From the NCBI RefSeq assembly GCF_003335085.1, contig NZ_QPEJ01000016.1, positions 1 to 64,000 of the forward strand: DNA of 64,000 nucleotides, in the 5' to 3' direction. The DNA is from Polaribacter sp. WD7. GTDB lineage: Bacteria; Bacteroidota; Bacteroidia; Flavobacteriales; Flavobacteriaceae. Shown here in pieces: positions 1 through 11,905 of the stretch (positions are counted from its first letter, which is position 1; every line of letters starts with the position of its first letter). Made by a program: the position numbers and the translations under genes. The notes under the pieces are model-generated. The model saw only the letters and a program-made list of their open reading frames with translations. It searched no databases and was not told the DNA's origin.

Positions 1-3000
1 AGGAAACTGCTGCTTGTCTTCGAAGGTTAATACCTGACTCTGTATAATCTAATCCTAATTTTAAAACAGGTAAGTCTCTAAAGCTTTCAGTAGCTGCGCT
101 TTTAGATAAAGTCTTACCATTTGTATTAGATTTAAAGAATATAGATTCTGTACCTTCTACTACGTATTCTCTTTGGCTATTGTTAAATGTTACTGTACCT
201 CCATCTGAATCACTTCCTATAAAGAAACCTTGTGCTATTGGTATGAACGCTGCTGGTTCTGTAAAGGTAAAATCTGTTACAGGTTCTACGTTTGGTGAAC
301 AAGAAACATCTCCATCTGCATCAAAGAGATTTAAATAATCTACTTCTAAATCTGCTCCTGCTGTAACTTCTATTCGGATGTTGCTCGATTGCACAACACA
401 GCTGCTGATTGTAATCTCCTCAAAAGCACGCTCTTCTTCATTAACACCTGGTGTAGCAGGATCATCATTAACCAATACTGCTGTCCCCTCCAATACAAAG
501 GTGCTTGTTCTTTCCAATTCATTTAGTGAATTGGTATATTCTCCAAATTGTAACGCATTGTTTTCAAAAATTTGGATGCTAACATCTGCACTTGCTCGGT
601 ATCGGATGCGCAATGAATCTGCTGCTCTTGGTATAGCACTAAAGGTAACATTAGAGCCTACAGCATCTAATAACGCTACAGATATGTTACTACCGTCATC
701 TGTTACGTTTTCTACTGAACCGTTAACTATGGTAGCTGTTTCTGCTTCGATATCTACATCTACAGGACCACCACCACCTGCGGCTGCCAATGCACTTACA
801 CTTGCTTGTATTGTTCTAGTAGCATATCCTCCAATATAACCTGCAAATCGATGTCCGTCTATTGCTTCTGCTGTGCTTTCTTCACTGGCATGTTCCCAGA
901 AATACAAGACTCCTGTAGTGGCGTCTAAATTATCTTCTATAAACTCTTTAACGCTTATAGCAGATGCATATGGATTGGCTACTAAGAATGACTCACTACC
1001 TCCAATTGACTGTGTAAGCGTTCCATCTTTTGGGGTTCCCATAAACGTATAGTTTTGTGGTCTTCCTGGACCTTTAAATATGAATCCTGCTATATTATTT
1101 ATTGGAGGAGTACTTCTGTTTTGAAACCAGTTTGCTCTTCCTGCTCCACTAGGAGCAAAAGTAAACATCCAGTAATCTGCTAAAGAAATTGGATCTGTAG
1201 TGTTCCCATCAAAACCTCCTATAAAGTTAATATCTTTTGCTATACCTGTTGCGCCTGATCCGTTTATTACTCCTGTAAAATTAGTAGCAGTAGTTCCATC
1301 TTTTAACACATTAGCGATACTATATTGTGTAGCGCCTGCTGCATTTGTTACAGGAGAACCTATGTAGTTGTATCTAAATAAACTAGGTACGGTTGAATTC
1401 TGGTCTACCAATAATCTTCCGCCTCCAGATACCAAACTTGCAGATTCGTGCGTTTGTACCAACTGCGCTCTACTTGCTCCTGTAACATCTATCAAACGAA
1501 TATCTCCGTTTAAGACAATATCATTGGTAACAACTAATAAATTATCGGTAACCCCTAAGGTATTGCTCGCATTTACTTGTAATCTTCTTGCACTTAATCT
1601 ACTTGACGTTTGATTGAAATCTTGATCAACAATAACAAAACGAGATCTATCAGGAATACCATTGTTCCATACCCCTCCAACTCTTGTGGTTACATCTACT
1701 CTGTGCAATCCTAATAATGTATTGGCATCTGTATTTGAATTCACAATCTCAGAAGTTAATGGCGCTAATGCATGTCTTCCTGTAATACCATCATTTGTAT
1801 CTGTAAACGTTGGTAACGCTGGGTCTACAAATACGACCCATTCTGATGGAGTATACGTCGTATTTGGTGTTAACGTTTCATCTATTCTTACAAATGAAGT
1901 GTTGTTACCAAATTCTGCAACTATATCAAAACGATTGGCAAATGAGGTAATATCTGTTAAGGAAGATAAGGTAATAATATCATTACCGTCTGAAATATTG
2001 GTTAACGCATTGTTTTCTATAACATCTGCAGTAATAGTTGGTGTAGCAGCTGTTATATTGGTAATCGCATTTGCTGTATTACTAAATAGTACAGATTGTC
2101 CTGGTGCTAGTACATTTGGAAATGTGAACGTAACATCTGGTAATACTCCTGTTTGGTCTCCCGTTCTATCTTGGTATAATTGAATGTTGATAAAATTAGG
2201 GTTGATACTTGCAGATGTACTTATGTTGGTTACTTCTATCCAACGTTCTGAACCAAATTGATATACTTGCGTAATCATAGGAACTCCATTGGCCCCTGCA
2301 TCCCTATAATCTAAATCTCCAATAGAATTAAAGTCACCATCTTCGTCTCCAAGATTTGCAGGAGAAGGAGGATTAATTCCGTCGTTTACTGTACTTCCCG
2401 TAATACCAGAATCATCATTATCATCAAAATTATCATCTAAACCATCACCGTCACTATCAACACCAGATAAAACATTATCTGTGTCTCCGTTTTCAGCAAT
2501 ATCGTTTAAAGCATCATTATCAGAGTTGGTGTCTATATAATCTGGATTATCGGTACCATCTGTATTCTCTGGGTTTATACCAAAGAAACCACCATTTTCA
2601 TAATTATCATCTAATCCGTTGTTGTTTACATCTGTAATACCTACACCTACACCACTTGGAGCAATATAGTTTCTAGTAGGTTGCCCTTCTATATTATCTG
2701 GAATACCATCATTATCTGCATCAATATCTAAGTAATCTGGAATTGTATCTGAGTCTAAGTTTCTTGGTGATTGCCCTAAACCAGCAGAACTTGGTACTCC
2801 AAATGTACCCGTAGTTGTACCTACAGCTCCGTCTGCTCGACCATCTCTATCTGCGTCAGTTCCACCAGATTCTATTACGTCTGTTATACCATCATTATCT
2901 GAATCTAAATCTAGTGAATTTGGAACACCATCTCCGTCTGTATCAGGTGCATTTGAAGTTCCATCAAAATAAGTAAATACACTAACTGGACTCGGAAAAC

Positions 3001-6000
3001 TTGCTAATAAACATTGATTAAATGATAATGAATAAAAACGTTCAAACGCTCCAGCAATACCATCATTAACACCCATTGTAAAGTTTAATTGTGTTATATC
3101 TTGTTTTTGAAAAAATATTCTATGCGAATTAACAAGACTTATAGGATCTGCACCATTTACTACAGAACCAGTACCATCTGCAGTAAATTGAGTAACTTGA
3201 TCTCCTAGTAATGCAGAAGTTGCTTGACTTACTAAGACATTAGAAGTTAATGCTTGAGAATAACCTACAATTCTATTCACTCTATAAAATTCAGTTTCAA
3301 AACTTTCACCATCAACATCTTGAAAAAAACCACCTACGTTTGGAACAACTATTGGGGTGTTTGTGTCTGCTACTACAAAGGTTACATTAAAAGAAATTGT
3401 TCTTGCTCCATCTAAAGTATTGTCATAAGAAACTCTTGGTTGAAATGCGTTAGGTAATCCTCCACCAACATTACTGTTAATATTTACCAATGTAACTCCT
3501 GTACTTTTTTCTATAATGGTAACTCTAGCATCAATATCTGTTGCAACATCATCAAATCTATAGATTGCGCCAACTTCTCCTGCAGTACCACTTTCTAATG
3601 CTACAGAATTGAACACATAATTTGAGCCAGTACAAGTTGAGGTTCCGTTTCCTGGAAAAAATTGATAAGCTTCCTCTATGTCTGTAATACCATCATTATC
3701 ATCATCTAAATCTGTGGTATCTGAAAAACCATCATTATCAGTATCTATTTCTCCAAAAATATCTCTATAATCTACGTCACCACCAGAAGCAAAGTCTGCA
3801 TCTTCATCACCTAGATTCGCAGGAGCTGGTGGATTATGATTATCGTTTACTGTTGAACCAGAAATTCCTGAGTCATCATTATCATCAAAAGCATCTACTA
3901 GCCCATCACCATCTAAATCTGTCAAAGCAAAAGGGTCTGCATCTCCATTTTCATCAACATCATTAATTCCATCGTTGTCAGAGTCACCATCTATATAATC
4001 TGGATTATCTGCTCCATCAGTATTTGTAGGATTTAAACCAATTAATACTCCATCTTCGTAATTATCGTCTACACCATTATTATTTGCATCGGTAATTCCT
4101 GCTGCTACTCCACTTGGGGCCACCCAATCTGCAGTAGTTTGGCCTTCTACATTGTCTGGAATTCCGTCGTTATCTGCATCAATATCTAAATAATCTGGTA
4201 TCGTATCTCCATCTGAATTTATTGGCGTATTTCCAGTTCCTGCAGAACTTGGTATACCTAATATATTTCCTGAAGTTCCTACAGCACCATCTGCCCTACC
4301 ATTTCTATCTGCGTCTGTGCCTCCTGTCTCTATTACGTCTGTAATACCATCATTGTCTGAATCCAAATCTAAAAAGTCTGGAATCCCATCTCCATCTGTA
4401 TCTAGACTTGCCATAACACCATTTACTATTGTAGATCCATTAGCAGCAGCATAAGCTGGGTCTTGGTAATTTGGAATTCCACTTCCATTGTCTGCACTTG
4501 GGTCTGCAGTAAGACAATCTAAAGGTATGTTAACAATTGCAGCATTCGCTCCTGTTCCGAATACTGGAAAAGTACCGCTTTGAAAAACTGTACTTGCGTT
4601 CAAAGAAATTCTGTAAAAAGACGTAGCATTTTCATTACTGTTAGCACCTGTTCCTCCTGTACCAGCACCATCAAGACCATCTCCATTTGTATCTGAAAGT
4701 GTAAAGACATAAGTTCCTGCAATAGTTACAGGAAAATTTAAATCGATAATATCATCTGCGTCTGCATAAGGTCCGCCAGATTGCGAAAATCCATTGGGAC
4801 CTGTTAACGTCCAGCTATTTTCATTTTCAAAAGCACCTAAATCTATAAAAACATTAATTGTTGATGAAGGAATAGTTTTACCTGAACAGTTTTCATCAAA
4901 ATCTAAAATTCCATCATTATCATCATCTAAGTCTGTAGTATCTGGGAAACCATCATTATCCGTATCTATTACACCGGCAAGATCTCTATAATCCACATCA
5001 CCACCGGAATTGACATCACCATCAGAATCCGTAAAATTGTCTGTTTGCGTATCGTCAAAAGCACCGTTTACGTCTGTATAACCTTGGTCAACCCCACCTG
5101 TTTCGATGGCGTCCACCAAACCATTGGTACCTACAGTTCCTGTAACTTCTCCTGCTCCGTCATTTGCCAAACCACTACCCGATTCTACGACATCAAAAAT
5201 ACCGTCATCATCAGAATCTAAATCCAAATAATCTGGATCTCCGTTATTATCTGTATTTTGAGGTGTTAAACCATTTGAGTCTGCTCCATTAGAATTTCCG
5301 TTTGGAGTTGCATCGTAAGCATCGTCTAAACCATCTTTGTCTGCATCGTTTCCAGAAGGCGGTATATAACCAGCAGTACTTTGCGCTTCTATATTATCTG
5401 GAATACCGTCGTTATCTGCGTCTAAATCTAAACAATTGATAACTCCGTCACCATCATCATCACTAATTACTATATCATAAGCCAATTGAAAATTTAAAAA
5501 TGTGTAAGATGACGCAGTTGCTTGTCCTTCAAAAGTACTGTCTAAAATATAATCGTTGGCTGTTGCTGCTGTTGGACTTGTGAATTGAACAACACCATTT
5601 ACTAAAAACTGAATTTGTGTGCCAACTCTACGAATAGCAACTGTAGTACCATCTGTAGCATTATTAGGTAATGTTGCTGCAACACCACCATTTTGAATGA
5701 CTTGAATAGCTTGTGTATTCCCTCTAAATCTTAGTGCATATTCTACATCTAATCCTGAACCTGTATTGGTACCAAAAGCATCAATACCAATAACTGCATC
5801 TCTTTGTGCTTCTGTAAATGTACCTTGAAGGGTAAAACTAACTGTAAAATCTCCTGTAACACCTTCAGAAGAAAATCGGGGAGAAACTATACTGTTGCTG
5901 AAACCAGCTACTCCTGCAGTATTAGAAAAAGTGACATCATTGTCATTAATTGTAAAACCATTACCACCCTGTAATGATAGAGACAAATCTCTAGTAACCG

Positions 6001-8506
6001 TTCCAGTAAAAGAGTTACACCCTTCTTCTGTGTCTAAAATTCCGTCATTATCATCATCAATATCTACATCATCTAGAATACCATCATTATCAGTATCGTT
6101 TGGATTATCTCTATAATCTACATTTCCGCCTGAACCATCTGCAATAAAATCGCCATCGTTATCGCCTAAGCTGATATTGTTTGGCGTGTCAATTTCATCG
6201 TTTACATCAAAACCATCATTATTATTTCCTCCTTCAAAAATATCTAATAAGCCGTCTCCATCAGTATCTGCAGTGCTGGAAATGGTATCTGGTCTTGTTC
6301 CGTTTTCTGCAATATCATTAATTCCATCGTTATCTGAATCTGCATCTATATAATCTGGATTATCTGTATTGTCTGTATTCTCTGGGATTAATCCAAAAAC
6401 ACCGTTAATTCCAGTGGTTTGATATGCATCATCTAATCCGTTATTGTCTGCATCTATCATTGCAGTACCTTGCCCACTAGGAGCAATATAATTGAAAGTA
6501 CCTTGTGCTTCTATATTATCAGGAATACCATCATTATCTGCATCTATGTCTAAATAATCTGGAATACCATCTGTATCTGTAGAGGTAGGTGTAACTCCTA
6601 CTCCAGCAGAAAAAGGAATACCTGTAGCACCTGGAGCACCATCTGCTTTACCATCGTTATTAGCATCTGTACCCCCTGCTTCTTTAACATCTGCAATTCC
6701 ATCATTATCTGAATCTAAATCTAAGGCATCTGCAATACCATCTCCATCTGTATCTCTACAAGAAGGGATATAGCTGATATCATCATATACAATATTTTCT
6801 CCACTACCACTTATAGTGATAGTGACCTCAGAGATTGGAGTAGCTATATTATAATAACCAAAGAAATTATAAAGCGAATTACCTACTGTAAGCGTGGAAT
6901 TATCTATAGTATTTGTTACTTGAAGTGTACTTCCAGCATTTGCATCTACTGAATTCCATATTGTTACACCATCTATAGCAATGGTAAAGGTAGAAACACC
7001 ATCACCCGTATCGTGTAAATCTCCAATATTAATACCAAAACCATAAACTGGTGTTGTAAAATTAATAGTAGTGGTATTATTTGCTGCAAGAGCTACTTGA
7101 TTGGAACCTGAGTTTGGATTTGTACCAAACGAGGCACCAGCTATGGTTCCTCCGCTTAACGTAAAACCAGTGAATGTATTGCTCGCTACTGTTCCAGATC
7201 TGCCTTCAAAATTTTCTATAACCTCATTGGTTACATTGTCTAAATAATTGTTTTGCCATGTAGTTCCGTCAATAATTAAATTGGCATCCGTAAGTGCTAA
7301 AGCCTCAGAACAACCTTCAACTGAATCTAGAATCCCGTCATTATCGTTATCCAGATCACAGACATCAGAAATACCATCTCCGTCTCTGTCAGGAGCTCCT
7401 GTAGTTGCTGCATTACAACCAGGTGGCAATACTGTAATTTGTAAGTTACCTTGTTCTGAACTTACCCCTAAGGTATCTTCTACTCTAAAAAAGATTGAGG
7501 CGTCTCCTGTATATGTGGGTTCTGGATCAAAAACAATACTACCCGTGTTGGTTACCGTATATGTACCTACTCCAGGAATTACCAAAGGTGAACCTATACT
7601 ACCTAGATTACTAATATCATTTGGATCTGTTAAAATTATAGTATTTGGATCTAAATTACCATCAGGATCATTTGATCCTGTTAATATATTACCGGTAAAA
7701 TTTTGATCTTGATCTACTATATTTCCTAAATTATCTTGTACTGTTGGTGGGTTATTGATAGTGGTTGTAACTGGAGTACCAAAAACAACTTCACCTAAAA
7801 AACCAACAGAAATATTTCTTGTAGTATTAGGAGTAGCATTATCTCTACCCAAGGTAAAATCTACGATACTTACATTTTCATAATTTATACGTACTACAGA
7901 TCTTGTATTACTCGCACTTACTCCTGTGTCCGTAACATTTGCACTTGTAAATCGAATAGAATTTGGAACTATAGATCCTGGTGCAACACTAATAATAGTT
8001 CCAGGAGGAGTAGCACCCTCTAACTGGTAACTATTGGGCACAATGACTTCTGCCCATTCTTGGGCATCTAAATCTATAATTTCTAATGTGTAATTGTCTA
8101 AAGGAAAAGGAACAGCTTCATTTAAGTTTGCATCTGCACTACCCGCAACAACAAACTCCATTTGCCAACGCACTGCTTCTCCAGCTGTATCGTATGTAAT
8201 TGAAGGTTCAAATCTGTTTAGTAAATTTTGAGTAATATCTATACTCTCAACCGTAGGAGTACCTGTAAATGAGACTATTCTAAGAATAGCGTCTACGTTT
8301 GTTGGTGTGCCATTAGCAGAAAGTTCTACATCATCAACTATGTATACAGCACCTGGTTGTAAATCTGTACCTTGTACAAGTCTCTGTGTGTTTGGAAATA
8401 TTGGATTTGATTGCCCAAAAAGATTTAAACCACCTAATAATAACACTGAAAAGCTAAAAACAATATTCTTTACAAGAATTCTTATTCTTTTATTATTTGT
8501 CCCCAT
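1..8506 (-). CDS. Giant secreted surface protein with TSP3 repeat arrays (C-terminus beyond window)
   Basis: The minus frame is open from an ATG at 8506 to the window edge; I translated both ends and they are in the same frame. The N-terminus is a signal peptide with a hydrophobic stretch ending near LNLFGQ. Arrays of Ca-binding thrombospondin type 3 repeats (DxDGDGIx[10 protein letters not shown]) recur at about 7320-7400, 6000-6760, 4880-5460, 3660-4400 and 2290-2960, separated by beta-rich domains of several hundred residues. The last 750 or so residues match the C-terminal region of the protein at 33745-39069 ([32 protein letters not shown]). That paralogue still has about 215 residues to go at this point, including a T9SS sorting domain, so this gene probably ends a few hundred bases outside the window. 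Likely role: cell-surface adhesin or matrix protein; the ligand is unknown. Confidence 0.85.
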   Translation of the reverse strand, partial: MGTNNKRIRILVKNIVFSFSVLLLGGLNLFGQSNPIFPNTQRLVQGTDLQPGAVYIVDDVELSANGTPTNVDAILRIVSFTGTPTVESIDITQNLLNRFEPSITYDTAGEAVRWQMEFVVAGSADANLNEAVPFPLDNYTLEIIDLDAQEWAEVIVPNSYQLEGATPPGTIISVAPGSIVPNSIRFTSANVTDTGVSASNTRSVVRINYENVSIVDFTLGRDNATPNTTRNISVGFLGEVVFGTPVTTTINNPPTVQDNLGNIVDQDQNFTGNILTGSNDPDGNLDPNTIILTDPNDISNLGSIGSPLVIPGVGTYTVTNTGSIVFDPEPTYTGDASIFFRVEDTLGVSSEQGNLQITVLPPGCNAATTGAPDRDGDGISDVCDLDNDNDGILDSVEGCSEALALTDANLIIDGTTWQNNYLDNVTNEVIENFEGRSGTVASNTFTGFTLSGGTIAGASFGTNPNSGSNQVALAANNTTTINFTTPVYGFGINIGDLHDTGDGVSTFTIAIDGVTIWNSVDANAGSTLQVTNTIDNSTLTVGNSLYNFFGYYNIATPISEVTITISGSGENIVYDDISYIPSCRDTDGDGIADALDLDSDNDGIADVKEAGGTDANNDGKADGAPGATGIPFSAGVGVTPTSTDTDGIPDYLDIDADNDGIPDNIEAQGTFNYIAPSGQGTAMIDADNNGLDDAYQTTGINGVFGLIPENTDNTDNPDYIDADSDNDGINDIAENGTRPDTISSTADTDGDGLLDIFEGGNNNDGFDVNDEIDTPNNISLGDNDGDFIADGSGGNVDYRDNPNDTDNDGILDDVDIDDDNDGILDTEEGCNSFTGTVTRDLSLSLQGGNGFTINDNDVTFSNTAGVAGFSNSIVSPRFSSEGVTGDFTVSFTLQGTFTEAQRDAVIGIDAFGTNTGSGLDVEYALRFRGNTQAIQVIQNGGVAATLPNNATDGTTVAIRRVGTQIQFLVNGVVQFTSPTAATANDYILDSTFEGQATASSYTFLNFQLAYDIVISDDDGDGVINCLDLDADNDGIPDNIEAQSTAGYIPPSGNDADKDGLDDAYDATPNGNSNGADSNGLTPQNTDNNGDPDYLDLDSDDDGIFDVVESGSGLANDGAGEVTGTVGTNGLVDAIETGGVDQGYTDVNGAFDDTQTDNFTDSDGDVNSGGDVDYRDLAGVIDTDNDGFPDTTDLDDDNDGILDFDENCSGKTIPSSTINVFIDLGAFENENSWTLTGPNGFSQSGGPYADADDIIDLNFPVTIAGTYVFTLSDTNGDGLDGAGTGGTGANSNENATSFYRISLNASTVFQSGTFPVFGTGANAAIVNIPLDCLTADPSADNGSGIPNYQDPAYAAANGSTIVNGVMASLDTDGDGIPDFLDLDSDNDGITDVIETGGTDADRNGRADGAVGTSGNILGIPSSAGTGNTPINSDGDTIPDYLDIDADNDGIPDNVEGQTTADWVAPSGVAAGITDANNNGVDDNYEDGVLIGLNPTNTDGADNPDYIDGDSDNDGINDVDENGDADPFALTDLDGDGLVDAFDDNDDSGISGSTVNDNHNPPAPANLGDEDADFASGGDVDYRDIFGEIDTDNDGFSDTTDLDDDNDGITDIEEAYQFFPGNGTSTCTGSNYVFNSVALESGTAGEVGAIYRFDDVATDIDARVTIIEKSTGVTLVNINSNVGGGLPNAFQPRVSYDNTLDGARTISFNVTFVVADTNTPIVVPNVGGFFQDVDGESFETEFYRVNRIVGYSQALTSNVLVSQATSALLGDQVTQFTADGTGSVVNGADPISLVNSHRIFFQKQDITQLNFTMGVNDGIAGAFERFYSLSFNQCLLASFPSPVSVFTYFDGTSNAPDTDGDGVPNSLDLDSDNDGITDVIESGGTDADRDGRADGAVGTTTGTFGVPSSAGLGQSPRNLDSDTIPDYLDIDADNDGIPDNIEGQPTRNYIAPSGVGVGITDVNNNGLDDNYENGGFFGINPENTDGTDNPDYIDTNSDNDALNDIAENGDTDNVLSGVDSDGDGLDDNFDDNDDSGITGSTVNDGINPPSPANLGDEDGDFNSIGDLDYRDAGANGVPMITQVYQFGSERWIEVTNISTSASINPNFINIQLYQDRTGDQTGVLPDVTFTFPNVLAPGQSVLFSNTANAITNITAATPTITADVIENNALTNISDGNDIITLSSLTDITSFANRFDIVAEFGNNTSFVRIDETLTPNTTYTPSEWVVFVDPALPTFTDTNDGITGRHALAPLTSEIVNSNTDANTLLGLHRVDVTTRVGGVWNNGIPDRSRFVIVDQDFNQTSSRLSARRLQVNASNTLGVTDNLLVVTNDIVLNGDIRLIDVTGASRAQLVQTHESASLVSGGGRLLVDQNSTVPSLFRYNYIGSPVTNAAGATQYSIANVLKDGTTATNFTGVINGSGATGIAKDINFIGGFDGNTTDPISLADYWMFTFAPSGAGRANWFQNRSTPPINNIAGFIFKGPGRPQNYTFMGTPKDGTLTQSIGGSESFLVANPYASAISVKEFIEDNLDATTGVLYFWEHASEESTAEAIDGHRFAGYIGGYATRTIQASVSALAAAGGGGPVDVDIEAETATIVNGSVENVTDDGSNISVALLDAVGSNVTFSAIPRAADSLRIRYRASADVSIQIFENNALQFGEYTNSLNELERTSTFVLEGTAVLVNDDPATPGVNEEERAFEEITISSCVVQSSNIRIEVTAGADLEVDYLNLFDADGDVSCSPNVEPVTDFTFTEPAAFIPIAQGFFIGSDSDGGTVTFNNSQREYVVEGTESIFFKSNTNGKTLSKSAATESFRDLPVLKLGLDYTESGINLRRQAAVS

Positions 8507-8950
8507 TTTATCAAATTTGTAATACTATATAGCTACAACAAAATTTATGCTATAGATTTCTTTTTATTAATAAGTTGATTGGGTTTCTTTTATATTTAGA
8601 GCTACTTTTTTTGTTCCACACACAAACAAACAAAATTGACACCATACTAATGACATATTATTTGTCTGCAATACATGACTTAATAAAATAAATAAACACT
8701 AAACTCAAACGAAATATTCCCCCAAATACCTTCGTTATCAAATAGATAACTATAAAAAAATTATTTTTTAATCTAACAAAAGTACACATAATTTTTAAAT
8801 TTAAAAAGTTTAACTTTAAAAATTCATATATTTTTGGTATAACAACTTTTATTTTGTCGGATTTTTTTTTAAAACCTTATAATTTAGTTAAAATAATAGT
8901 GTTGTCTGTTTTCATTTTTTTAATGCCTGATTATGGTAATTCATAAAAAA
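8507..8950. other. AT-rich intergenic region upstream of the giant surface protein
   Basis: About 440 bases without a supported gene. It is very AT-rich, with long A and T runs around 8750-8900. It must hold the promoter of the giant minus-strand gene, but I could not find an exact TAnnTTTG box at a sensible distance. Nothing else was recognised. Confidence 0.5.
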
Positions 8951-8976
8951 AACTCCAACTTTTTTAAGTTGGAGTT
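8951..8976 (-). terminator. Rho-independent terminator of the kdgK-eda operon
   Basis: Perfect 11-bp inverted repeat (AACTCCAACTT / AAGTTGGAGTT) with a 4-base loop. On the minus strand it is followed by a run of T (A run at 8944-8950 on the plus strand). It begins 24 bases after the eda stop codon. Confidence 0.85.
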
Positions 8977-8999
8977 TTACCTGTAAATAATTGAAAAAT

Positions 9000-9668
9000 T
9001 TATTTTCTAACAGACTTTACAATTGCTAATGCATTTTTAACATCTTGCTCTAATTTTGCATAATCTTTATTCGCAATAATTTCTTTAGATATTAATTTAG
9101 ATCCCATACCAACACAAGTTACACCAGCATCAAACCAACCTTTTAGGTTTTCTTCTGTAGGAGAAACTCCTCCTGTAGGCATAATACTTGTCCAAGGTTG
9201 TGGACCTTTGATTCCTTTTACAAATTGTGGGCCGTAAATATCTCCTGGAAATAATTTTACGATTTCACAACCTAATTCTTCTGCTCTTGCTATTTCTGTT
9301 AAAGTACCACATCCTGGAGACCATAATACTTTTTTACGATTACAAGCAATTGCAATATCTTCTCTTAAAACTGGTGTTACAATAAAGTTTGCACCTAAAG
9401 CCATGTATAAAGAAGCTGCTGCACCGTCTGTTACAGAACCAACACCCATTATCATACCAGGTAATTCTGCAACTGCGTACTTTGTTAACTCACCAAAAAC
9501 TTCATGAGCAAAATCTCCACGCGCTGTAAACTCCATTAAACGAGCACCACCATCGTAACAAGCTTTTAAAACTTTTTTACTTAATTCTATATCATTATTA
9601 AAAAACAAAGGAATCATCCCTGTTTCTTTCATTGCTGCTGCAACTTCTATTCTTGAAAACTGTGCCAT
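9000..9668 (-). CDS. eda: KDPG/KDG aldolase (bifunctional 4-hydroxy-2-oxoglutarate aldolase family)
   Basis: Cleaves 2-keto-3-deoxy-6-phosphogluconate to pyruvate and glyceraldehyde-3-phosphate, the last step of uronate and Entner-Doudoroff catabolism in the cytosol. The 222-residue protein is a class I aldolase TIM barrel of normal family length. The Schiff-base lysine is K138 in IVKLFPG; E46 in MEFTARG matches the conserved catalytic glutamate; the phosphate-binding MPTGGV segment lies near residue 165. It follows kdgK after 3 bases, so the two are co-transcribed and probably translationally coupled. A terminator follows. The pair is probably controlled by the divergent LacI-family repressor. 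No uronate lyase or isomerase gene is in the window, so the source sugar (alginate, pectin or another uronate) cannot be told. Confidence 0.93.
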   Translation of the reverse strand: MAQFSRIEVAAAMKETGMIPLFFNNDIELSKKVLKACYDGGARLMEFTARGDFAHEVFGELTKYAVAELPGMIMGVGSVTDGAAASLYMALGANFIVTPVLREDIAIACNRKKVLWSPGCGTLTEIARAEELGCEIVKLFPGDIYGPQFVKGIKGPQPWTSIMPTGGVSPTEENLKGWFDAGVTCVGMGSKLISKEIIANKDYAKLEQDVKNALAIVKSVRK

Positions 9669-9671
9669 ATC

Positions 9672-10718
9672 TTATCTTGCTACTCTACCAGAAGCATCAC
9701 CTCCCATTAATTTTTCTACCTCAGCAACAGTTGCTAAGTTTGCATCTCCTTTAATAGTGTGCTTTAAACAAGAAGCAGCTACAGCAAAGTCTAATGCATT
9801 CTGGTCATCTTCTGGGTATTTTAATAATCCGTATATTAAACCTCCCATGAAAGAATCTCCACCACCTACTCTATCTACGATATCTGTAATTTGGTACTGA
9901 CGTGTTTGGTATAATTTTTTACCATCATATAAAACACCTGCCCATGTGTTATGAGAAGCAGAAATAGAACCTCTTAACGTAGTAATTACTTTTTTAGCTC
10001 GTGGAAATTTTTCCATCATTTGCTCACAAACAGATAAGAAAGCCTCTGCTTTTACATTATGGCCTTCTGTTTGTACAGAAATTCCTTCAGGCTTAATACC
10101 AAAATGCATTTCAGCATCTTCTTCATTACCTAAAACAATATCACAGTAAGACGTTAATTCAGTCATTATTTTTTCTCTATGAGCAGCATCACAAAACTTC
10201 CATAATTTAGCTCTATAGTTTAAGTCAGTAGAAATTGTAATTCCTTTTGCACTTGCAGCTTTAACAGCTTCTAAACAAACATCTGCAGCACCCTGAGAAA
10301 TTGCAGGAGTAATACCTGTCCAGTGAAACCACTCAACACCTTCAAAAACAGCATCCCAGTCTATCATACCAGACTCTATTTCTGCAATTGCAGAATGTGC
10401 TCTATCGTATACAACTTTAGATCCTCTAGATACAGCTCCTGTTTCTAAGAAATAAATTCCTAAACGGTCTCCACCATATACAATTTTATCTACACCAACA
10501 CCTCTTTTACGCATTTCCATCATTGCACACTCTCCAATATCATTCTTTGGTAAACGCGTTACAAAATCTACATCTACTCCGTAGTTTGCTAATGAAACTG
10601 CTACGTTAGACTCTCCTCCTCCGTAAATAGCATCAAAACTATTTGCTTGAGAAAACCTTAAAAATCCTTGTGGAGCTAATCTTAACATGATCTCTCCAAA
10701 TGTTACTACTTTTGCCAT
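9672..10718 (-). CDS. kdgK: 2-keto-3-deoxygluconate kinase (PfkB family)
   Basis: Phosphorylates 2-keto-3-deoxygluconate to KDPG, the substrate of the downstream aldolase. The 348-residue protein has the PfkB/ribokinase fold: the N-terminal GGGESNVA substrate loop (residues 33-40) and the C-terminal DRVGGGDSFMGG signature near 282-293, with catalytic base D288. Adjacent kinase and KDPG aldolase genes are the usual flavobacterial arrangement for uronate catabolism. The upstream intergenic region carries a LacI-type operator between a candidate -7 box and the start codon, which suggests repression in the absence of a pathway intermediate. KDG kinase is preferred over fructokinase because of the aldolase partner. 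Confidence 0.92.
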   Translation of the reverse strand: MAKVVTFGEIMLRLAPQGFLRFSQANSFDAIYGGGESNVAVSLANYGVDVDFVTRLPKNDIGECAMMEMRKRGVGVDKIVYGGDRLGIYFLETGAVSRGSKVVYDRAHSAIAEIESGMIDWDAVFEGVEWFHWTGITPAISQGAADVCLEAVKAASAKGITISTDLNYRAKLWKFCDAAHREKIMTELTSYCDIVLGNEEDAEMHFGIKPEGISVQTEGHNVKAEAFLSVCEQMMEKFPRAKKVITTLRGSISASHNTWAGVLYDGKKLYQTRQYQITDIVDRVGGGDSFMGGLIYGLLKYPEDDQNALDFAVAASCLKHTIKGDANLATVAEVEKLMGGDASGRVAR

Positions 10719-10747
10719 TTTTAATTTAAATTATATACACTTAGTTA

Positions 10748-10769
10748 ATTAGTTAAACGTTTAAGCAAA
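10748..10769. promoter_or_regulatory. LacI-type operator O1 upstream of kdgK
   Basis: The core TTAAACGTTTAA (10753-10764) is a perfect 12-bp palindrome centred on CG, as in LacI/PurR-family operators. Its right half TTTAAGCAAA nearly matches that of the second site at 10837-10858 (ATTAAGCAAA). It lies between the candidate kdgK -7 element and the kdgK start, a position where bound repressor would block transcription. Confidence 0.7.
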
Positions 10770-10784
10770 TTTTTAAAATAAAAT

Positions 10785-10792
10785 CAAAACTA
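10785..10792 (-). promoter_or_regulatory. Candidate -7 box for the kdgK-eda operon
   Basis: On the minus strand this reads TAGTTTTG, an exact TAnnTTTG match to the Bacteroidota primary-sigma -7 box. No TTTG sits at the ideal 19-base spacing upstream; the nearest is 28 bases away. It is therefore only a candidate. Confidence 0.4.
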
Positions 10793-10809
10793 CAGAAATG
10801 AACTATTGT

Positions 10810-10840
10810 TTTGATTATATCAAATATCGATATATATTTG
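10810..10840 (+). promoter_or_regulatory. Promoter of the LacI-family regulator
   Basis: TTTG at 10810-10813, a 19-base spacer, then TATATTTG at 10833-10840: an exact Bacteroidota -33/-7 promoter. Transcription would begin near 10847, about 30 bases before the ATT/ATC codons proposed as the start. Operator O2 overlaps the -7 box, implying autorepression. Confidence 0.7.
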
Positions 10841-10858
10841 CTTTAACGATTAAGCAAA
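10837..10858. promoter_or_regulatory. LacI-type operator O2 overlapping the regulator promoter
   Basis: Imperfect 22-bp palindrome with matching outer halves TTTGCTT and AAGCAAA around a central CG. It shares the CG centre and most of the right half with O1; the centres are 89 bp apart. It covers the end of the -7 box and the likely transcription start. Confidence 0.7.
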
Positions 10859-10876
10859 GGTATAAAATTTTTTATT

Positions 10877-11905
10877 ATCAAAAAGAAAACCACCATAAAA
10901 GATATTGCAAATGTTCTAAACATTTCTCCCGCTGCTGTATCTAAAGCATTACACGATGACTCTAGAATTAGTGTTAAGACAAAAAAAGCAGTAAGACAAG
11001 TTGCAAAAAACTTAAATTATCAACCCAATCATTTGGCTAGCGCTTTAAGAAGTGGCAAAAGTAATTTAGTTGGTGTGATTGTGCCTAGAACTAATAGTAA
11101 CTTTTTTTCCTCTGTAATTCAGAACATAGAAGAGGTTTTAAATAAAGAGGGTTACAACATTATCATTACCCAATCTAACGAATCTTACAAGAAAGAATGC
11201 GATAGTATAGATACTCTTTTGTATACTCAAGTTGATGGTATTATTGCTTCTATGGCTAATGAAACAGTTAACTTGAGTCATTTTGAAAAAGTAAAAACAA
11301 AAGGAATTCCGCTTATACTTTTTGATAGAGGTGAAAATGATTTGAATGTAGATTATGTTGGTATTGATGACTACAATAGTAGCCACTTAATTGTTGAACA
11401 TCTTGTAAAACAAGGCTGTAAAAGAATTGCTCATATTGGGGGTTATAAACATACGAGAATATACAATAATAGAATAAGGGGATATATAGATGCTTTAAAA
11501 AAACACAATTTACCTCTGGACGATGAACTTCTTTTAGAAGGAAACCTAACAATTAAAGACGGTAAAGCAAAGATGCTGCAACTACTATCTTTAAAAAACA
11601 GACCAGACGCTGTATACGCTGCTAGTGATTATGCTGCTTTAGGCGCACAAAGAGTGTTGAAAGAAAACAACATAAAAGTACCTGATGATGTTGCTTTAGT
11701 AGGTTTTAGCAACGAACCCTTTACTTCTATGGTTACTCCTTCTATTACTAGTATTGAACAACATAGTGAAGCCATTGGTAAAAAAGCAGCCAATGCTTTT
11801 TTAGAACATGTTAAAAAAGATGTTGTTACACAAACATTAACGAAACACATTTTAGATGTTGAACTTATGATAAGAAATTCTTCTCAAAAAATAAAATCTC
11901 ATTAA
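10877..11905 (+). CDS. LacI-family transcriptional repressor with a non-canonical start codon
   Basis: The frame encodes a complete LacI/GalR regulator of about 342 residues: an N-terminal helix-turn-helix (TIKDIANVLNIS, PAAVSKALHDDSR, hinge region YQPNHLASALRSG) and a periplasmic-binding-like sensor domain (GVIVPRTNSNFF, DGIIAS, LILFDR, YAASDYAALGAQ, VALVGFSNEPF). The in-frame region back to the stop at 10844 has no ATG, GTG, TTG or CTG upstream of a TTG at 11033, and starting there would delete the whole DNA-binding domain. The start must therefore be ATC at 10877 (where homologues have ATG before KKKTT), ATT at 10874, or a base differs from the true sequence. AAAGG at 10856-10860 could be a weak ribosome-binding site. 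It probably represses kdgK-eda and itself. Confidence 0.85.
   Translation: MKKKTTIKDIANVLNISPAAVSKALHDDSRISVKTKKAVRQVAKNLNYQPNHLASALRSGKSNLVGVIVPRTNSNFFSSVIQNIEEVLNKEGYNIIITQSNESYKKECDSIDTLLYTQVDGIIASMANETVNLSHFEKVKTKGIPLILFDRGENDLNVDYVGIDDYNSSHLIVEHLVKQGCKRIAHIGGYKHTRIYNNRIRGYIDALKKHNLPLDDELLLEGNLTIKDGKAKMLQLLSLKNRPDAVYAASDYAALGAQRVLKENNIKVPDDVALVGFSNEPFTSMVTPSITSIEQHSEAIGKKAANAFLEHVKKDVVTQTLTKHILDVELMIRNSSQKIKSH

Noticed and set aside
378..8522. Several plus-strand ORFs of 65-173 codons
   Set aside because: All lie opposite the giant minus-strand frame, which translates into clear signal-peptide, TSP3 and paralogous sequence. They are antisense shadows of Asp/Asn-rich repeats.
11033..11035. 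TTG as the start of the LacI-family regulator
   Set aside because: Starting here removes the whole helix-turn-helix, which is perfectly encoded upstream, and leaves a 190-base leader after a good promoter.
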